NCBI RefSeq assembly: GCF_900116015.1
Contig: NZ_FOYH01000002.1
Span: 209,163-273,162, forward strand
From: Enterobacter sp. kpr-6
GTDB lineage: Bacteria > Pseudomonadota > Gammaproteobacteria > Enterobacterales > Enterobacteriaceae
DNA: 64,000 nt
Direction: 5' to 3'
How positions within the stretch are numbered: position 1 is the first letter of the stretch; each line of letters opens with the position of its first letter. Positions 1 to 10,375 of this stretch are shown piece by piece. A program made the position numbers and the translations under genes. The notes under the pieces were generated by a model. The model saw nothing but the letters and a program-made list of their open reading frames with translations, was not told where the DNA came from and ran no database searches.

Positions 1-1519
1 TTTTCCCGCGGTCGAGCGCCAGTTCGGTGTTAAACGCGTCGAGACGGGTGGCGTTGTCATAATTCTGCTGCACTTTCACGTCGTTGCTGCTGCGGGCAAT
101 CGCCTGCTGGATAAGCTGCTGGAAATTCAGCCCTTCCATGCGGGTGTCGGTCATTTCAACGTGCGCCTGACCCTGCCAGCTACGGCGGAAGGCGTCGGCG
201 TCGATCTGATCGCCTGAGAAATCACCCGCCATCGACAGGTTGCCGGTAAGCGCAATAGGATAATCAAACGCCTTCAGAATGGTGCCGATTTCAACGTTGT
301 CCAGCTTCGGCTGGAACTGGCTTTTGGGCTGATTGCCACGCACATCTAACTCACCGGGCAGCGAGATCTGCCCTTTGCCGAGCGTCCCCTGAAGGGTGGA
401 GAGCGTAAGCAGCCCGGCCTGATTGGTTATCTGACTGCTGACGTTAGTAAAGTCCATGCCACGCCAGCGCACGCTTTTGGCGTTAAGCGCCACCTGAGCG
501 GAAAAACCGCGCAGGCTGTCGTAGGCGGGATCGTCGCTGTCGCGGGCGATCACCGGACGCGGCAATGAAGGCTGGGCTTGCCCCTTTTGTACCGTCGTTC
601 CGCTCGCCGCCAGGCTTTCAGGCGCGCTCAACAGATTTTCCAGATTGAGCTTGTCAAAATTCAGATCCAGCGCCCATTCGGGCTTATCGGCAAGCACAAC
701 GCTCCCCTGCCCGCTCATCACGCTGTCATTGGCGGTAATGTGCATGTCGCTGAAAGAGAGACGCTTTTGCGGCTCCTGCCAGCTGGCCTGCAACGTCGCC
801 TGGCCGCTAATCCCCTGCGGCAACAAATCGCCGCCCTTAAGCTGCCAGTCAAACTGTTCGATTGCCGCGCTCAGATTGTGCGGATAATCGCTGGCATCCA
901 CGCGGGCTTTCATTGCGAGCGCCAGATCGCGCTGATTACGGTTGATACGCCCGGAAAACTCCACGGCCGCCTGGTAGGTGGGGTTTTGCTCCATATTCAG
1001 GCGAATATCCCGCACCGTCACCTGCTCTTCATCTTCATGCTGGAAGACCAGCACGCTGTCGGCGACCTGCAAATGGGAAATGGCAAACGACCAGCCCTTG
1101 TCCGTTTCGACATCCGGCAGCGGATTCTCGCCAGGGGCGACGGGGGCATCGGGACGGGAAGCGGCTTCCGATTGCGGGGTAAGCTGGATCACCGCGCCTT
1201 TTAACATCACCTGCTTCACATGCAGCTGATGGGAGAGCAACGGCCACAATTCGACGTCAAGGCGCATATTCGCGGCAGTGACCAGCGGGGTGGACGCGCC
1301 CGGCGCAGTCAACGACATCCGCCCGGAGAGAATGCTTAACTGCGGCCAGACGTGCCAGCGCAGCGGCTCGTCGAGTTTTAACTGATAACCACTGCGCGCC
1401 TCGACCTGCTGCACCATGTAGGCGCGAAAATCGTTAGGGTTGACCAGCAGTACCAACGCAGAAATGCCCGCGACAAGCACGACAAGCAGAATCATCAGCG
1501 TGGTTAACACTCTTCTCAT
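1..1519 (-). CDS. asmA: AsmA, outer-membrane biogenesis protein (3' part missing at window edge)
   Basis: About 506 codons are present; the stop lies beyond position 1. The start is the ATG at 1519-1517. The N-terminus is a single hydrophobic anchor (residues about 5-27), followed by a long periplasmic region that closely matches E. coli AsmA as I recall it (617 residues). Matching stretches include LLSHQLHVKQVMLKGAV, SVLVFQHEDEEQVT and VEIGTILKAFDYPIALTG. AsmA is an inner-membrane-anchored protein of the AsmA-like superfamily (with TamB and YhdP) linked to outer-membrane protein assembly and lipid transport. It follows dcd by 25 nt on the same strand, so it is probably the last gene of udk-dcd-asmA. 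The intermediate part carries small insertions and deletions relative to E. coli, but the frame is open throughout. Confidence 0.95.
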   Translation of the reverse strand, partial: MRRVLTTLMILLVVLVAGISALVLLVNPNDFRAYMVQQVEARSGYQLKLDEPLRWHVWPQLSILSGRMSLTAPGASTPLVTAANMRLDVELWPLLSHQLHVKQVMLKGAVIQLTPQSEAASRPDAPVAPGENPLPDVETDKGWSFAISHLQVADSVLVFQHEDEEQVTVRDIRLNMEQNPTYQAAVEFSGRINRNQRDLALAMKARVDASDYPHNLSAAIEQFDWQLKGGDLLPQGISGQATLQASWQEPQKRLSFSDMHITANDSVMSGQGSVVLADKPEWALDLNFDKLNLENLLSAPESLAASGTTVQKGQAQPSLPRPVIARDSDDPAYDSLRGFSAQVALNAKSVRWRGMDFTNVSSQITNQAGLLTLSTLQGTLGKGQISLPGELDVRGNQPKSQFQPKLDNVEIGTILKAFDYPIALTGNLSMAGDFSGDQIDADAFRRSWQGQAHVEMTDTRMEGLNFQQLIQQAIARSSNDVKVQQNYDNATRLDAFNTELALDRGK

Positions 1520-1544
1520 GGCATCCTCAGCGAGCGGTTAAGAC

Positions 1545-2126
1545 TCAATCTTTATCAATACGGCTGGCGACAGCGCCCTGCTGGTCGCGGTACTTCGCGT
1601 CCTGGCGGCTGTTATACGGACGGTCTGCCGGGCCGGAAAGCGGCTCAAAACTCAGCGCGCCGATAAGCATACCGGGGCGTAATGCCAGCGGCAGTTTGCC
1701 GGAGTTGTAGAATTCCAGCACGATGGCCCCTGACCAGCCCGGATCGATACGGTGCGCGGTTACGTGCACCATCAGTCCGAGGCGCGCCAGCGATGAGCGG
1801 CCATCCAGCCAGCCCACCAGATCGGCAGGCAGCGTGACAGATTCAAACGTGACCGCCAGCGCCAGTTCGCCCGGATGCAGGAAAAAGGCATCGCCTTCCG
1901 GCAGGACGATTTCATCACTCATGACGCGATCAAGGGCGGCGCTGACTTCGGCTTTTGGGCCGCTTAAATCAATAAAGGGTGCGGTGTGGCCGCTAAAAGT
2001 ACGGAATTTATTGCCCAGACGGACATCCACTGTGGCACCGTTAATGCGTTCAACGGGAGGACGCGGGGTAATCGACAGGCGGCCTTCATCCAGCCAGGCT
2101 TCAATATCTCGGTCACACAGACGCAT
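1545..2126 (-). CDS. dcd: dCTP deaminase
   Basis: The product has 193 residues, the usual length. It deaminates dCTP to dUTP, the main source of dUMP for thymidylate synthesis in enterobacteria, and acts as a cytosolic homotrimer. The family segment [12 protein letters not shown] contains the catalytic glutamate E138, and the nucleotide-binding stretch [12 protein letters not shown] lies at about residues 106-117. The start is the ATG at 2126, preceded on its strand by an AGGAGAAAA ribosome-binding site. It sits between udk (101 nt upstream) and asmA (25 nt downstream), the same order as in E. coli. Confidence 0.97.
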   Translation of the reverse strand: MRLCDRDIEAWLDEGRLSITPRPPVERINGATVDVRLGNKFRTFSGHTAPFIDLSGPKAEVSAALDRVMSDEIVLPEGDAFFLHPGELALAVTFESVTLPADLVGWLDGRSSLARLGLMVHVTAHRIDPGWSGAIVLEFYNSGKLPLALRPGMLIGALSFEPLSGPADRPYNSRQDAKYRDQQGAVASRIDKD

Positions 2127-2150
2127 AGGTTTTCTCCTCAGTACAGCCTG

Positions 2151-2172
2151 ACCCGGCGAACCCTCGCCGGGT
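2151..2172 (-). terminator. GC-rich 9-bp hairpin between udk and dcd
   Basis: ACCCGGCGA (2151-2159) and TCGCCGGGT (2164-2172) form a perfect 9-bp stem with a 4-nt loop, 56 nt downstream of the udk stop and 25 nt before the dcd start. There is no T-tract on either strand, so it is not a classical intrinsic terminator. It may be an mRNA-processing or stability hairpin inside the udk-dcd-asmA transcript. Confidence 0.4.
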
Positions 2173-2227
2173 GGCAGCAGATTATCTTTGAACGGTACAC
2201 AATTCGGGGGATGAATACAAAACCCGG

Positions 2228-2869
2228 TTATTCAAAGAACTGGCTGATTTTTGCTTTCAGAATGTCGATCGCAATGCGGTTCTTACCGCCGCGAGGGACG
2301 ATAATATCCGCGTACTGCTTGGAAGGTTCAATAAATTGCAGGAACATCGGACGAACGGTTTTCTGATACTGCGCCATAACGGAATCCATCGAGCGACCGC
2401 GCTCATTGACGTCGCGCTTAATACGGCGCATCAGGCAGATATCGAGCGGGGTATCCACAAAGATGGAGAAATTCATCGCATCGCGCAAGCGCGCATCGGT
2501 CAGCAGCAAGATCCCTTCAAGAATAATCACCTTCTTGGGTTCAATCAGAATCGTTTCCTGCGTGCGGGTGTGTTCAACGTAGCTATAGACCGGCAAATCA
2601 ATGGGGGTGCCGCTTTTCAGCGTCTGGAGATGCTGAAAAAGCAGACTGTGATCCATCGCGCTCGGATGGTCATAGTTGGTTTTCACACGTTCTTCCATGG
2701 ACAAGTGACTTTGATCTTTGTAATAACTGTCTTCCGGAATAACGCCGATGTGCTCATCACCGACCTGTTCGCGCAGTTCGCGGTAAAGCGTACTTGCGAT
2801 AAGACTTTTACCTGAAGCCGATGCACCGGCAATGCCGATAATGACGCACTGATGGGACTTATCAGTCAT
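2228..2869 (-). CDS. udk: Uridine/cytidine kinase
   Basis: The product has 213 residues, the same length as E. coli Udk. It phosphorylates uridine and cytidine to UMP and CMP in pyrimidine salvage, with GTP or ATP as donor. The Walker A loop GASASGKS lies at about residues 14-21 and the [12 protein letters not shown] nucleoside-binding segment at about 63-74. The C-terminal half, with RDVNERGRS and [14 protein letters not shown], is typical of the family. The start is the ATG at 2869. A TATAAT -10 hexamer lies 65 nt upstream on the minus strand (2939-2934). It is the first gene of the probable udk-dcd-asmA operon. Confidence 0.97.
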   Translation of the reverse strand: MTDKSHQCVIIGIAGASASGKSLIASTLYRELREQVGDEHIGVIPEDSYYKDQSHLSMEERVKTNYDHPSAMDHSLLFQHLQTLKSGTPIDLPVYSYVEHTRTQETILIEPKKVIILEGILLLTDARLRDAMNFSIFVDTPLDICLMRRIKRDVNERGRSMDSVMAQYQKTVRPMFLQFIEPSKQYADIIVPRGGKNRIAIDILKAKISQFFE

Positions 2870-3225
2870 AAATTTTGCGACCTGATTTAACCTGGATGTA
2901 AGGAAGGACGACGCCTGCGCGTCAAACGCGGCAATTATAGGGATTTCGCGGACGTGATACCAGTCGAATACGTCAAGGTTGCTTTTCCATGGCGAAATAG
3001 CGGTTTATGAACTTTACGCAAATTAAAATGCTTACTTTTAATCCGGCTTTCAGGGAAATAACGTTAAGTAAGTAATTAATATCTCTATGATGTCAAATTA
3101 TGAGCAGTCACCATAGGAATTGTAAATTGTTTGTACTAGCATAATCCAAATTCCAATTTTAACTCACCAGGTATATACCCTATGGATGTGTTCCTGGCGG
3201 CACAGGGCCTGCGGATAAAGCGGTA
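2870..3225. promoter_or_regulatory. Divergent intergenic region udk/dgcE (356 bp)
   Basis: This AT-rich divergent spacer holds a perfect -10 hexamer TATAAT on the minus strand (2939-2934), suited to udk. On the plus strand a CATAAT at 3140-3145 is a weak candidate -10 for dgcE. No good -35 partner is apparent for either. No repeat, RNA gene or plausible small ORF was recognised here. Confidence 0.35.
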
Positions 3226-6200
3226 ATGAATAAACAATACCAGCGCGTTTTGGTTTCCACCCCCCAGCCTCTACTGCGCTTGCTCAGTTTGGGACTGGTA
3301 ACGTTTATCTTTACCCTGTTTTCGCTGGAGTTAACCCGTTTTGGTACCATCCTCTCACCCCTGTGGTTCTCGACCTCGATCATGATGGTCGCGCTTTACC
3401 GCCATGCGGGGCGGATGTGGCCGGGGATTGTTGCCACCTGTTCCGCAGGCAGCCTCGTCGCGTCGTTTATGCTGTTCCCCTCCCCGGAACTCAATCTCTG
3501 GTACACCGGAATCAACGCGATAGAAGCCCTGACCGGGGCGATACTGCTGCGTAAAATGCTCCCCTGGTACAACCCGCTGCAAAATCTCAGCGACTGGGTC
3601 AAACTCACGCTGGGCAGCGCGGTCGTTCCTCCCCTTCTGGGCGGGATACTGGTTTGTCTGTTTACCGAAAACGAAAACCCGGTGCGCCTGTTTATTCTGT
3701 GGGTGCTGTCCGAATCCATTGGCGCGTTAGCGCTGGTGCCGCTGGGATTGCTGTTCAAACTGCACTATTTGCTGCGTCACCGTAAACCGCAACTGCTGCT
3801 GGAAACCCTGCTGACGCTGGCCGTGACGCTGCTGTTAAGCTGGCTCTCCATGGTCTATCTGCCCTGGCCTTTTACCGCGGTGATCGTGCTTCTGATGTGG
3901 AGCGCCATCCGCCTGCCGCGTCTTGAAGCCTTCCTGGTCTTCCTCATCACCGTGATGATGGTGTCGCTGATGATGGCGGCGAATCCCGTTAAACCGAATA
4001 TTGACCACACGGTTGCCATGCTGAATGCGCCGTGGCTGCCGTTCCTGATGATGCTGCTCCCCGCCAACGTCATGACCATGGTGATGTACGCCTTTCGCGC
4101 GGAGCGCAAGCACATCACCGAGAGCGAAGCGCGTTTTCGTAATGCGATGGAATATTCCGCCATTGGTATGGCGCTGGTGGGCACCGACGGGCAGTGGTTA
4201 CAGGCCAATAAAGCGCTGTGCCGTTTTCTTGGTTACACCCAGGAGGAGCTCCGCTCGCTCACCTTCCAGCAACTGACGTGGCCGGAAGATCTCAACGCCG
4301 ATATTGAGCAACTGGAAATGCTGGTGCGCGGCGACATCAACAGTTACTCGATGGAAAAACGCTATTACACCCGTCAGGGCGACGTGGTCTGGGCTTTGCT
4401 GGCAGTGTCGCTGGTGCGGCACGCCGACGGCACGCCGCTCTATTTCATCTCCCAGGTAGAAGACATCAACGATCTGAAGCAAACCGAATGGGTCAATAAA
4501 CGGTTGATGGAGCGAATCACGCTGGCTAACGAGGCGGGAGGGATCGGCATCTGGGAGTGGGAAGTGGAGCCGGACATCATCAGCTGGGACAAACGTATGT
4601 TCGAGCTGTATGAAGTCCCTCCTCACGTCAAACCGACCTGGCAGTTGTGGTATGACTGCGTGATCCCTGAAGATCGCGAAGCCACCGAGCGCACCGTCCG
4701 CGACTCGCTGGTCGCCCGCGTTCCCTTTAAGCTGGAGTTTCGTATTCAGGTTAAAGAGGGGGTACGCCATATCCGCACCCTCGCTAACCGGGTGCTGAAC
4801 AAAAGCGGCGAAGTGGAACGGCTGCTCGGCGTCAACATGGACATGACCGAAGTTAAAACGCTGAACGAAGCGCTGTTCCAGGAAAAAGAGCGTCTGCACA
4901 TCACCCTCGATTCCATCGGTGAAGCCGTGCTCTGTACTGACGTCAACATGAACGTCACCTTTATGAACCCGGTGGCCGAGAAAATGAGCGGCTGGTCGCA
5001 GGAACATGCGATGGGCCAGGCGCTGCTGAACGTACTGCGCATCACCTTTGGCGATAACGGCCCGGCGCTTGAAAACATTCACAGCGGCGATATGTCCCGC
5101 TCGGCCATTGAGCAGGATGTAGTGCTGCATTGTCGCAACGGCGGCACCTACGATATTCACTACAGCATCACCCCGCTCAGCACCCTTGAGGGGCAGAATA
5201 TCGGCTTCGTGCTGGTGATCCAGGACGTGACAGAATCGCGCAAAATGCTGCGCCAGTTGAGCTACAGCGCCTCGCATGACGCCCTGACGCATCTTGCCAA
5301 CCGCGTGAGCTTTGAAAATCACCTCAAACGCCTGCTGCAAACCGTGCAGGAAAGCCACCAGCGTCACGCGCTGGTGTATATCGATCTCGACCGTTTTAAA
5401 GCAGTAAACGACTCCGCCGGACACGCCGCGGGCGATGCGCTGCTGCGCGAACTCTCTTCCCTGATGCTCAGTATGCTGCGCTCGACCGACATTCTCGCAC
5501 GTCTCGGCGGCGATGAGTTTGGCCTGCTGCTGCCGGACTGCAATATCGAAAGCGCCCGTTATATTTCCGGTCGCTTAATTCAGACCATTAATGACTACCA
5601 CTTTATGTGGGAAGGCCGCCTGCATCGCATCGGTGCCAGCGCCGGGATCACACTCATTGACCGCACCAATTATCAGGCGTCGGAAGTGATGTCGCAGGCT
5701 GATATCGCCTGCTACGCCTCGAAAAATAATGGCCGTGGCGTGGTCACCGTGTATGAACCTGAGCAGGACGGCATTCACCATGACCGCAACCTGATGTCCA
5801 GTGACGAACAGGCGCGGATGATCAACGACAACCACCTGCTGATTATCGCCCGCGGCGTCGCGTCACCACGGATACCGGAAACCAGTAGTTTCTGGCTGCT
5901 GTCGCTGCGTCTGTGGACCAGCGATGGCGAGGTGATGGAAGAGCACGCGTTCCGCGCCGGGCTGACCGAGCCGGATCTGATCCGGGCGCTGGATTTACGT
6001 GTACTTCACGAGTTCTTCCGCAACAGCGCGGCGGCGGTGGCGCGTAAAGGCTTAAGCGTTGCCCTGCCCCTCTCAGGCCCTGGTCTTTCCAGCGCCAGTC
6101 TGATTAACGAACTGCTGGGAATGCTCGACGAAAGCCAGATCCCTGGCCGTCTGATGCATTTTGTGATCCACGCCGACACGCTGCTGCGTGAAGACGCCAG

Positions 6201-6555
6201 CATCAGCAACGGACTGCAAAAGCTGCGTCATGCCGGGTGCCGGATCATTCTCAGCCACATCGGGCGCGATCTGGAGGTCTTTAATCACCTCCGGCCGCAC
6301 ACGGCGGACTACATCCTGCTGGAGCCGGAACTGGTCAGTAACGTGCACGGTAATCTGATGGATGAAATGATGGTGACCATCATCCAGGGCCACGCCCAGC
6401 GCCTCGGCATGAAGACCATTGCCGGGCCGACGCACCAGCCGATGATGATGGACACCCTCTCCGGCATCGGCATCGATTACATCTATGGCGACACCATTTC
6501 GCCGCCGCAGCCGTTAGATCTGCTGCTGAATACCAGTTACTTCGCCATCAACTGA
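3226..6555 (+). CDS. dgcE: Diguanylate cyclase DgcE (MASE1-PAS-PAS-PAS-GGDEF-degenerate EAL)
   Basis: The product has 1109 residues against about 1105 for E. coli DgcE (YegE) and matches it throughout. Domain order is an N-terminal MASE1 membrane region (about residues 10-285, eight or more hydrophobic segments), three PAS/PAC modules (about 295-670), a GGDEF domain with the intact active-site motif GGDEF at 761-765, and a C-terminal EAL-like domain. The last begins VASPRIPE instead of the E-x-L signature and lacks recognisable metal ligands, so phosphodiesterase activity is unlikely. DgcE makes c-di-GMP and in E. coli feeds the curli and cellulose switch. Its last 42 bp overlap the 3' end of alkA on the other strand. 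Confidence 0.96.
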   Translation: MNKQYQRVLVSTPQPLLRLLSLGLVTFIFTLFSLELTRFGTILSPLWFSTSIMMVALYRHAGRMWPGIVATCSAGSLVASFMLFPSPELNLWYTGINAIEALTGAILLRKMLPWYNPLQNLSDWVKLTLGSAVVPPLLGGILVCLFTENENPVRLFILWVLSESIGALALVPLGLLFKLHYLLRHRKPQLLLETLLTLAVTLLLSWLSMVYLPWPFTAVIVLLMWSAIRLPRLEAFLVFLITVMMVSLMMAANPVKPNIDHTVAMLNAPWLPFLMMLLPANVMTMVMYAFRAERKHITESEARFRNAMEYSAIGMALVGTDGQWLQANKALCRFLGYTQEELRSLTFQQLTWPEDLNADIEQLEMLVRGDINSYSMEKRYYTRQGDVVWALLAVSLVRHADGTPLYFISQVEDINDLKQTEWVNKRLMERITLANEAGGIGIWEWEVEPDIISWDKRMFELYEVPPHVKPTWQLWYDCVIPEDREATERTVRDSLVARVPFKLEFRIQVKEGVRHIRTLANRVLNKSGEVERLLGVNMDMTEVKTLNEALFQEKERLHITLDSIGEAVLCTDVNMNVTFMNPVAEKMSGWSQEHAMGQALLNVLRITFGDNGPALENIHSGDMSRSAIEQDVVLHCRNGGTYDIHYSITPLSTLEGQNIGFVLVIQDVTESRKMLRQLSYSASHDALTHLANRVSFENHLKRLLQTVQESHQRHALVYIDLDRFKAVNDSAGHAAGDALLRELSSLMLSMLRSTDILARLGGDEFGLLLPDCNIESARYISGRLIQTINDYHFMWEGRLHRIGASAGITLIDRTNYQASEVMSQADIACYASKNNGRGVVTVYEPEQDGIHHDRNLMSSDEQARMINDNHLLIIARGVASPRIPETSSFWLLSLRLWTSDGEVMEEHAFRAGLTEPDLIRALDLRVLHEFFRNSAAAVARKGLSVALPLSGPGLSSASLINELLGMLDESQIPGRLMHFVIHADTLLREDASISNGLQKLRHAGCRIILSHIGRDLEVFNHLRPHTADYILLEPELVSNVHGNLMDEMMVTIIQGHAQRLGMKTIAGPTHQPMMMDTLSGIGIDYIYGDTISPPQPLDLLLNTSYFAIN

Positions 6556-7392
6556 CGGCTGCCAGTCTGCGGTGTACCAGATGTGCAGCAATGCATAAGA
6601 GCGCCAGGGCTGCCAGCGCCCGGCATAGCGGCGGATCTGCGCGGGGGTCATGCCGCGAAAACGCTGTTTGATGGCGTAATCATCCGGCAGAAAAACATCC
6701 TTCGCCTGCCAGCCGCGCAGCGCCAGATAGTTCGCCGTCCAGCGCCCGATGCCGGGAAATGTCTGCAAATTCCTCACTCCCTGCTCAATGTCTGCTGGCG
6801 GGGAGAGCGGAAACTGCCCTTCAATCGTCGCTTTCGCAAAATGAATTATCGCTTCGGCGCGTTTCAGCGGCATACCGAGGGCTTTCAGCGCCTGCGGATC
6901 GGCCTCACGCAGCCGCACGGCGGTGGGGAAGCAGACAAACCCCGGCGCATCTGCCAGCGGCTCGCCAAACGCCTGCGCCACTTTCGCGGTCAGTTTTGCC
7001 GCCATCGCCACGCTCACCAGTTGCCCGAGGATCGCCCGGATGCCCTGCTCGAACGCATCCACCGATCCCGGCAGCCGCAGCCCCGGACGCGCTGCGCCCA
7101 GACTGCCTAAGGTGCGGGCAATCTCATCAGGATCGCAGGTGAGATCGAACAGGCGGCCCACGCGCTCAAGACAGGTATTCGCCACCGGCACCAGCCCGTC
7201 ACTGAGCGTCACCTGCAGCGTGTGGCTCTCTTCATCCGGTTCCACGGTGATCAGCCCGCGATGCTCGCCGAGCGCAAGGCTGCGCACGTATTGCCGCTCG
7301 CTGACCGTCTCAATGCCCGCCACCGCACGCGCGCCCAGAAAACCCAGCATCCACGCCCAGTCGTAAGGCGGCTGCCAGTGAAGTGTGTACAT
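6514..7392 (-). CDS. alkA: 3-methyladenine DNA glycosylase II
   Basis: The start is placed at the ATG at 7392, giving 292 residues beginning MYTLHWQPPYDW as in E. coli AlkA; an AGGAGA site lies 4 nt upstream. An in-frame ATG nine codons earlier is not used in the family. AlkA excises alkylated bases such as 3-methyladenine in base-excision repair. The helix-hairpin-helix PGIGRWTANYLALRG is followed by the catalytic aspartate D238 in DVFLPDDYAIKQRF, and the RWQPWRS segment is also conserved. The C-terminus is about ten residues longer than in E. coli, and that extension is what overlaps dgcE. An Ada box was not identified. Confidence 0.95.
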   Translation of the reverse strand: MYTLHWQPPYDWAWMLGFLGARAVAGIETVSERQYVRSLALGEHRGLITVEPDEESHTLQVTLSDGLVPVANTCLERVGRLFDLTCDPDEIARTLGSLGAARPGLRLPGSVDAFEQGIRAILGQLVSVAMAAKLTAKVAQAFGEPLADAPGFVCFPTAVRLREADPQALKALGMPLKRAEAIIHFAKATIEGQFPLSPPADIEQGVRNLQTFPGIGRWTANYLALRGWQAKDVFLPDDYAIKQRFRGMTPAQIRRYAGRWQPWRSYALLHIWYTADWQPSVDGEVTGIQQQI

Positions 7393-7511
7393 AGTGTCTC
7401 CTGAAAAATTAACCCTCAAATAAGACTAACCGCCCCGCACACTTTTTGCTTTGCTTTCAAATCCCATTCCGCTAAAGTCGCCCCCCTTCTTCACCGGCAT
7501 GGGGGATTATC

Positions 7512-8864
7512 ATGTTTATTGGTTTTGACTACGGCACCGCCAACTGCTCCGTAGCGGTCATGCGCGACGGCACGCCGCAGCTTCTGAAAATGGAAAACAA
7601 CAGCTCGCTGCTCCCTTCAATGCTCTGTGCGCCCACGCGCGAGGCGGTCAGTGAATGGCTCTATCGCCACCACAGCGTCGCGGCAACCGATACGGAAACC
7701 CAGGCCCTGCTGCGCCGGGCGATGAACTACAACCGCGATGAAGACATCGACGTGCTGCCGGAAAGCGTCAGGTTCGGCCTGAATTCCCTGCATCAGTACG
7801 TGCAGGACCCCGAAGAGGTCTACTTCGTCAAATCCCCTAAATCGTTCCTCGGGGCCAGCGGCCTGAAGCCGCAGCAGATTGCGCTGTTTGAAGATCTGGT
7901 GTGCGCCATGATGCTGCACATTCGCAAGCAGGCGGAAACCCAGTTGCCGGAAGCTATCGATCAGGCGGTGATTGGTCGCCCGATTAACTTCCAGGGTCTG
8001 GGCGGCGATGAGGCCAACGCGCAGGCGCAGGGCATTCTTGAACGTGCCGCCCGACGCGCCGGGTTTAACGACGTGGTATTCCAGTACGAGCCGGTGGCGG
8101 CGGGGCTGGATTTTGAAGCGACATTACGCGAAGAAAAACGCGTGCTGGTGGTGGATATCGGCGGGGGTACCACCGACTGCTCGCTGCTGCTGATGGGCCC
8201 GCAGTGGCATCAGCGCCGCGATCGCGATGGCAGCCTGCTCGGGCACAGCGGCTGTCGCATCGGCGGGAACGATTTGGATATTGCGCTGGCGTTTAAACAC
8301 CTGATGCCGCTGCTCGGCATGGGCGGGCAAACGGAAAAAGGCATCGCGCTGCCGGTTCTGCCGTGGTGGAACGCGGTGGCGATCAACGACGTGCCCGCGC
8401 AGAGTGATTTTTACAGCAGCGCCAACGGGCGGCTGTTAAACGATCTGGTACGCGACGCCCGCGACGGCGACAAAGTGGCGATGCTGGTGAAAGTGTGGAA
8501 GCAACGCCTGAGCTACCGTCTGGTGCGCAGCGCGGAAGAGAGCAAAATCGCGCTTTCCGATTCCTCAGAAGTCCAGGCCAGCCTGCCGTTTATCAGCGAC
8601 GCGCTTTCCACCGCCATCACCCAGGACGGGCTGGAAGCCGCGCTGAATCAGCCGCTGGCACGTATTCTTGAGCAGGTACAACTGGCGCTGGAAAGCAGCA
8701 ACGAGACGCCGGATGTGATCTACCTGACCGGCGGCAGCGCCCGCTCCCCGCTGATCAAACGCGCGCTGGCAGAGAAACTGCCGGGCATCCCGATTGCAGG
8801 CGGCGATGATTTTGGATCGGTGACCGCGGGCCTTGCGCGCTGGGCGCAGGTGGTGTTCGGGTAG
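7512..8864 (+). CDS. yegD: Hsp70-family chaperone-like protein YegD
   Basis: The product has 450 residues, the YegD length. It has the actin/Hsp70 nucleotide-binding fold. The phosphate-1 motif [12 protein letters not shown] is at residues 4-15, phosphate-2 [16 protein letters not shown] at about 213-228, and the adenosine motif [13 protein letters not shown] near residue 403. It lacks the C-terminal substrate-binding domain and lid of DnaK, so peptide chaperone activity of the DnaK type is not expected; its role is not established. It starts at ATG 7512 behind a GGGGGA ribosome-binding site. A palindromic repeat begins 15 nt after its stop. Confidence 0.93.
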   Translation: MFIGFDYGTANCSVAVMRDGTPQLLKMENNSSLLPSMLCAPTREAVSEWLYRHHSVAATDTETQALLRRAMNYNRDEDIDVLPESVRFGLNSLHQYVQDPEEVYFVKSPKSFLGASGLKPQQIALFEDLVCAMMLHIRKQAETQLPEAIDQAVIGRPINFQGLGGDEANAQAQGILERAARRAGFNDVVFQYEPVAAGLDFEATLREEKRVLVVDIGGGTTDCSLLLMGPQWHQRRDRDGSLLGHSGCRIGGNDLDIALAFKHLMPLLGMGGQTEKGIALPVLPWWNAVAINDVPAQSDFYSSANGRLLNDLVRDARDGDKVAMLVKVWKQRLSYRLVRSAEESKIALSDSSEVQASLPFISDALSTAITQDGLEAALNQPLARILEQVQLALESSNETPDVIYLTGGSARSPLIKRALAEKLPGIPIAGGDDFGSVTAGLARWAQVVFG

Positions 8865-8879
8865 TTTTAGTTCAGTTTA

Positions 8880-9008
8880 CCCCTCACCCTAACCCTCTCC
8901 CCAGGGGAGAGGGGACAGATCGAGCGCGAACCCGCCCTTCTCCCTCTCCCCACGAGCACAGGCCCGCCCTTCTCCCTCTCCCTCAGGGAGAGGGTCGGGG
9001 TGAGGGTG
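8880..9008. repeat. Dispersed palindromic repeat, copy 1 (129 bp)
   Basis: This is a GC-rich element whose ends are inverted copies of each other: CCCTCACCCTAACCCTCTCC at the left, and GGGAGAGGG followed by GGGTGAGGGTG at the right. Internal modules repeat the CCCGCCCTTCTCCCTCTCCC motif. It lies 15 nt after the yegD stop and upstream of the mdtA promoter. It is the first of seven related copies in the window. Confidence 0.9.
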
Positions 9009-9052
9009 AAAGCCCCGCTCCGTCATTCAGACAAATCCAGACAGTCTTTCAT

Positions 9053-9070
9053 ATTTCCTCCATTTTTCCG
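9053..9070 (+). promoter_or_regulatory. Possible BaeR box upstream of mdtA
   Basis: The 18-mer here contains the CTCCAT core of the published BaeR-box consensus (TTTTTCTCCATDATTGGC) at the expected place, about 65 nt before the mdtA ATG. About 12 of 18 positions agree, so the match is imperfect. In E. coli BaeR activates mdtABCD from such a site. Known regulation of the operon supports the call; sequence alone would not. Confidence 0.4.
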
Positions 9071-9133
9071 CCGGTTCCCGTTACTAAACTAGTATCATTC
9101 TGCGAAATGTTTCAGGAAGAGATACGAATAACG

Positions 9134-10375
9134 ATGAAAGGCCGTAACAACACCCGTTGGATCCTCCTTGCCGGTCTGGTGATAGCCGGACTTGCCACCG
9201 CCTGGTACTGGCACAGCCAGAGCACCTCAACCGCTGCCCCCGGCGGGCAGCAGCGTCAGGCCGGCGGTGGGCATCCCGGGATGCGCGGCCCTTCCCTTGC
9301 GCCGGTTCAGGCTGCCACCGCTACCCATGAAGCCGTTCCCCGCTACCTCAGTGGCCTCGGTACCATCACCGCCGCCAATACCGTGACCGTGCGCAGCCGC
9401 GTGGACGGGCAACTGATGGCGATCCACTTCCAGGAAGGCCAGCAGGTTAAAGCCGGTGATTTACTGGCGGAAATCGATCCGAGCCAGTTCAAAGTCGCCC
9501 TCGCTCAGGCGCAGGGACAAGTGGCGAAAGACAAAGCCACGCTTGCCAACGCCCGCCGCGATCTGGCGCGCTATCAGCAACTGAGCAAAACCAACCTCGT
9601 TTCCCGGCAGGAACTGGACGCCCAGCAGGCGCTGGTGAGTGAAAGCGAAGGCACGCTGAAAGCTGATGAAGCTGCGGTCGCCAGCGCGCAACTGCAACTG
9701 GACTGGAGCCGCATCACCGCCCCTGTTGACGGGCGCGTCGGCTTAAAACAGGTTGACGTGGGCAACCAGATTTCCAGCGGTGACACCGCAGGGATTGTGG
9801 TACTGACCCAGACGCACCCGATCGATCTGATTTTCACCCTGCCGGAAAGCGATATCGCCACGGTGGTAAAAGCGCAAAAAGCCGGTCAGACGCTGAGCGT
9901 GGAAGCCTGGGACCGCACCAACAAACAGAAACTCAGCAGCGGATCGCTGTTAAGCCTGGATAACCAGATCGATGCCACCACCGGCACCATCAAACTGAAA
10001 GCCCGCTTTACCAACGATGACGATGCGCTGTTCCCGAATCAGTTCGTTAACGCCCGAATGCTGGTCGATACCCAGCAGGATGCGGTGGTGATACCGGCGG
10101 CGGCTCTGCAAATGGGCAATGACGGCCACTTCGTCTGGGTGCTGAACGATAAAAACACCGTCAGCAAACACACCGTGACGCCGGGCCTTCAGGACAGCCA
10201 GAAAGTGGTGATCGCCGCCGGGCTTTCCGCAGGCGACCGCGTGGTGACCGATGGCATCGACCGCCTGACCGAAGGGGCGAAAGTGGAAGTGGTGGAAGCG
10301 CAGGACGGCAGCACCCCGGCGAAATCCACCCAGACCAGCGAGCGCAAGGCCGCCCGCACGGGGGCGCAATCCTGA
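9134..10375 (+). CDS. mdtA: Multidrug efflux membrane fusion protein MdtA
   Basis: The start is the ATG at 9134, giving 413 residues beginning MKGRNNTRW; the upstream in-frame ATG at 9107 is not conserved. The protein is the periplasmic adaptor of the MdtABC-TolC RND pump. An N-terminal hydrophobic anchor (about residues 8-25) has no lipobox. A lipoyl/hairpin region follows ([18 protein letters not shown], then the coiled-coil [19 protein letters not shown]), then beta-barrel and membrane-proximal domains. Its TGA stop shares one base with the mdtB ATG (TGATG), implying translational coupling. Confidence 0.96.
   Translation: MKGRNNTRWILLAGLVIAGLATAWYWHSQSTSTAAPGGQQRQAGGGHPGMRGPSLAPVQAATATHEAVPRYLSGLGTITAANTVTVRSRVDGQLMAIHFQEGQQVKAGDLLAEIDPSQFKVALAQAQGQVAKDKATLANARRDLARYQQLSKTNLVSRQELDAQQALVSESEGTLKADEAAVASAQLQLDWSRITAPVDGRVGLKQVDVGNQISSGDTAGIVVLTQTHPIDLIFTLPESDIATVVKAQKAGQTLSVEAWDRTNKQKLSSGSLLSLDNQIDATTGTIKLKARFTNDDDALFPNQFVNARMLVDTQQDAVVIPAAALQMGNDGHFVWVLNDKNTVSKHTVTPGLQDSQKVVIAAGLSAGDRVVTDGIDRLTEGAKVEVVEAQDGSTPAKSTQTSERKAARTGAQS

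Noticed and set aside
4198-5424. 408-codon minus-strand ORF inside dgcE
   Set aside because: It is antisense to the conserved PAS region of dgcE; His- and Gln-rich product with no motif, typical of a GC-rich shadow frame.
8880-9008. Considered as a CRISPR array
   Set aside because: The repeated modules are palindromic and contiguous, without unique spacers of constant length, and no cas gene is in the window.
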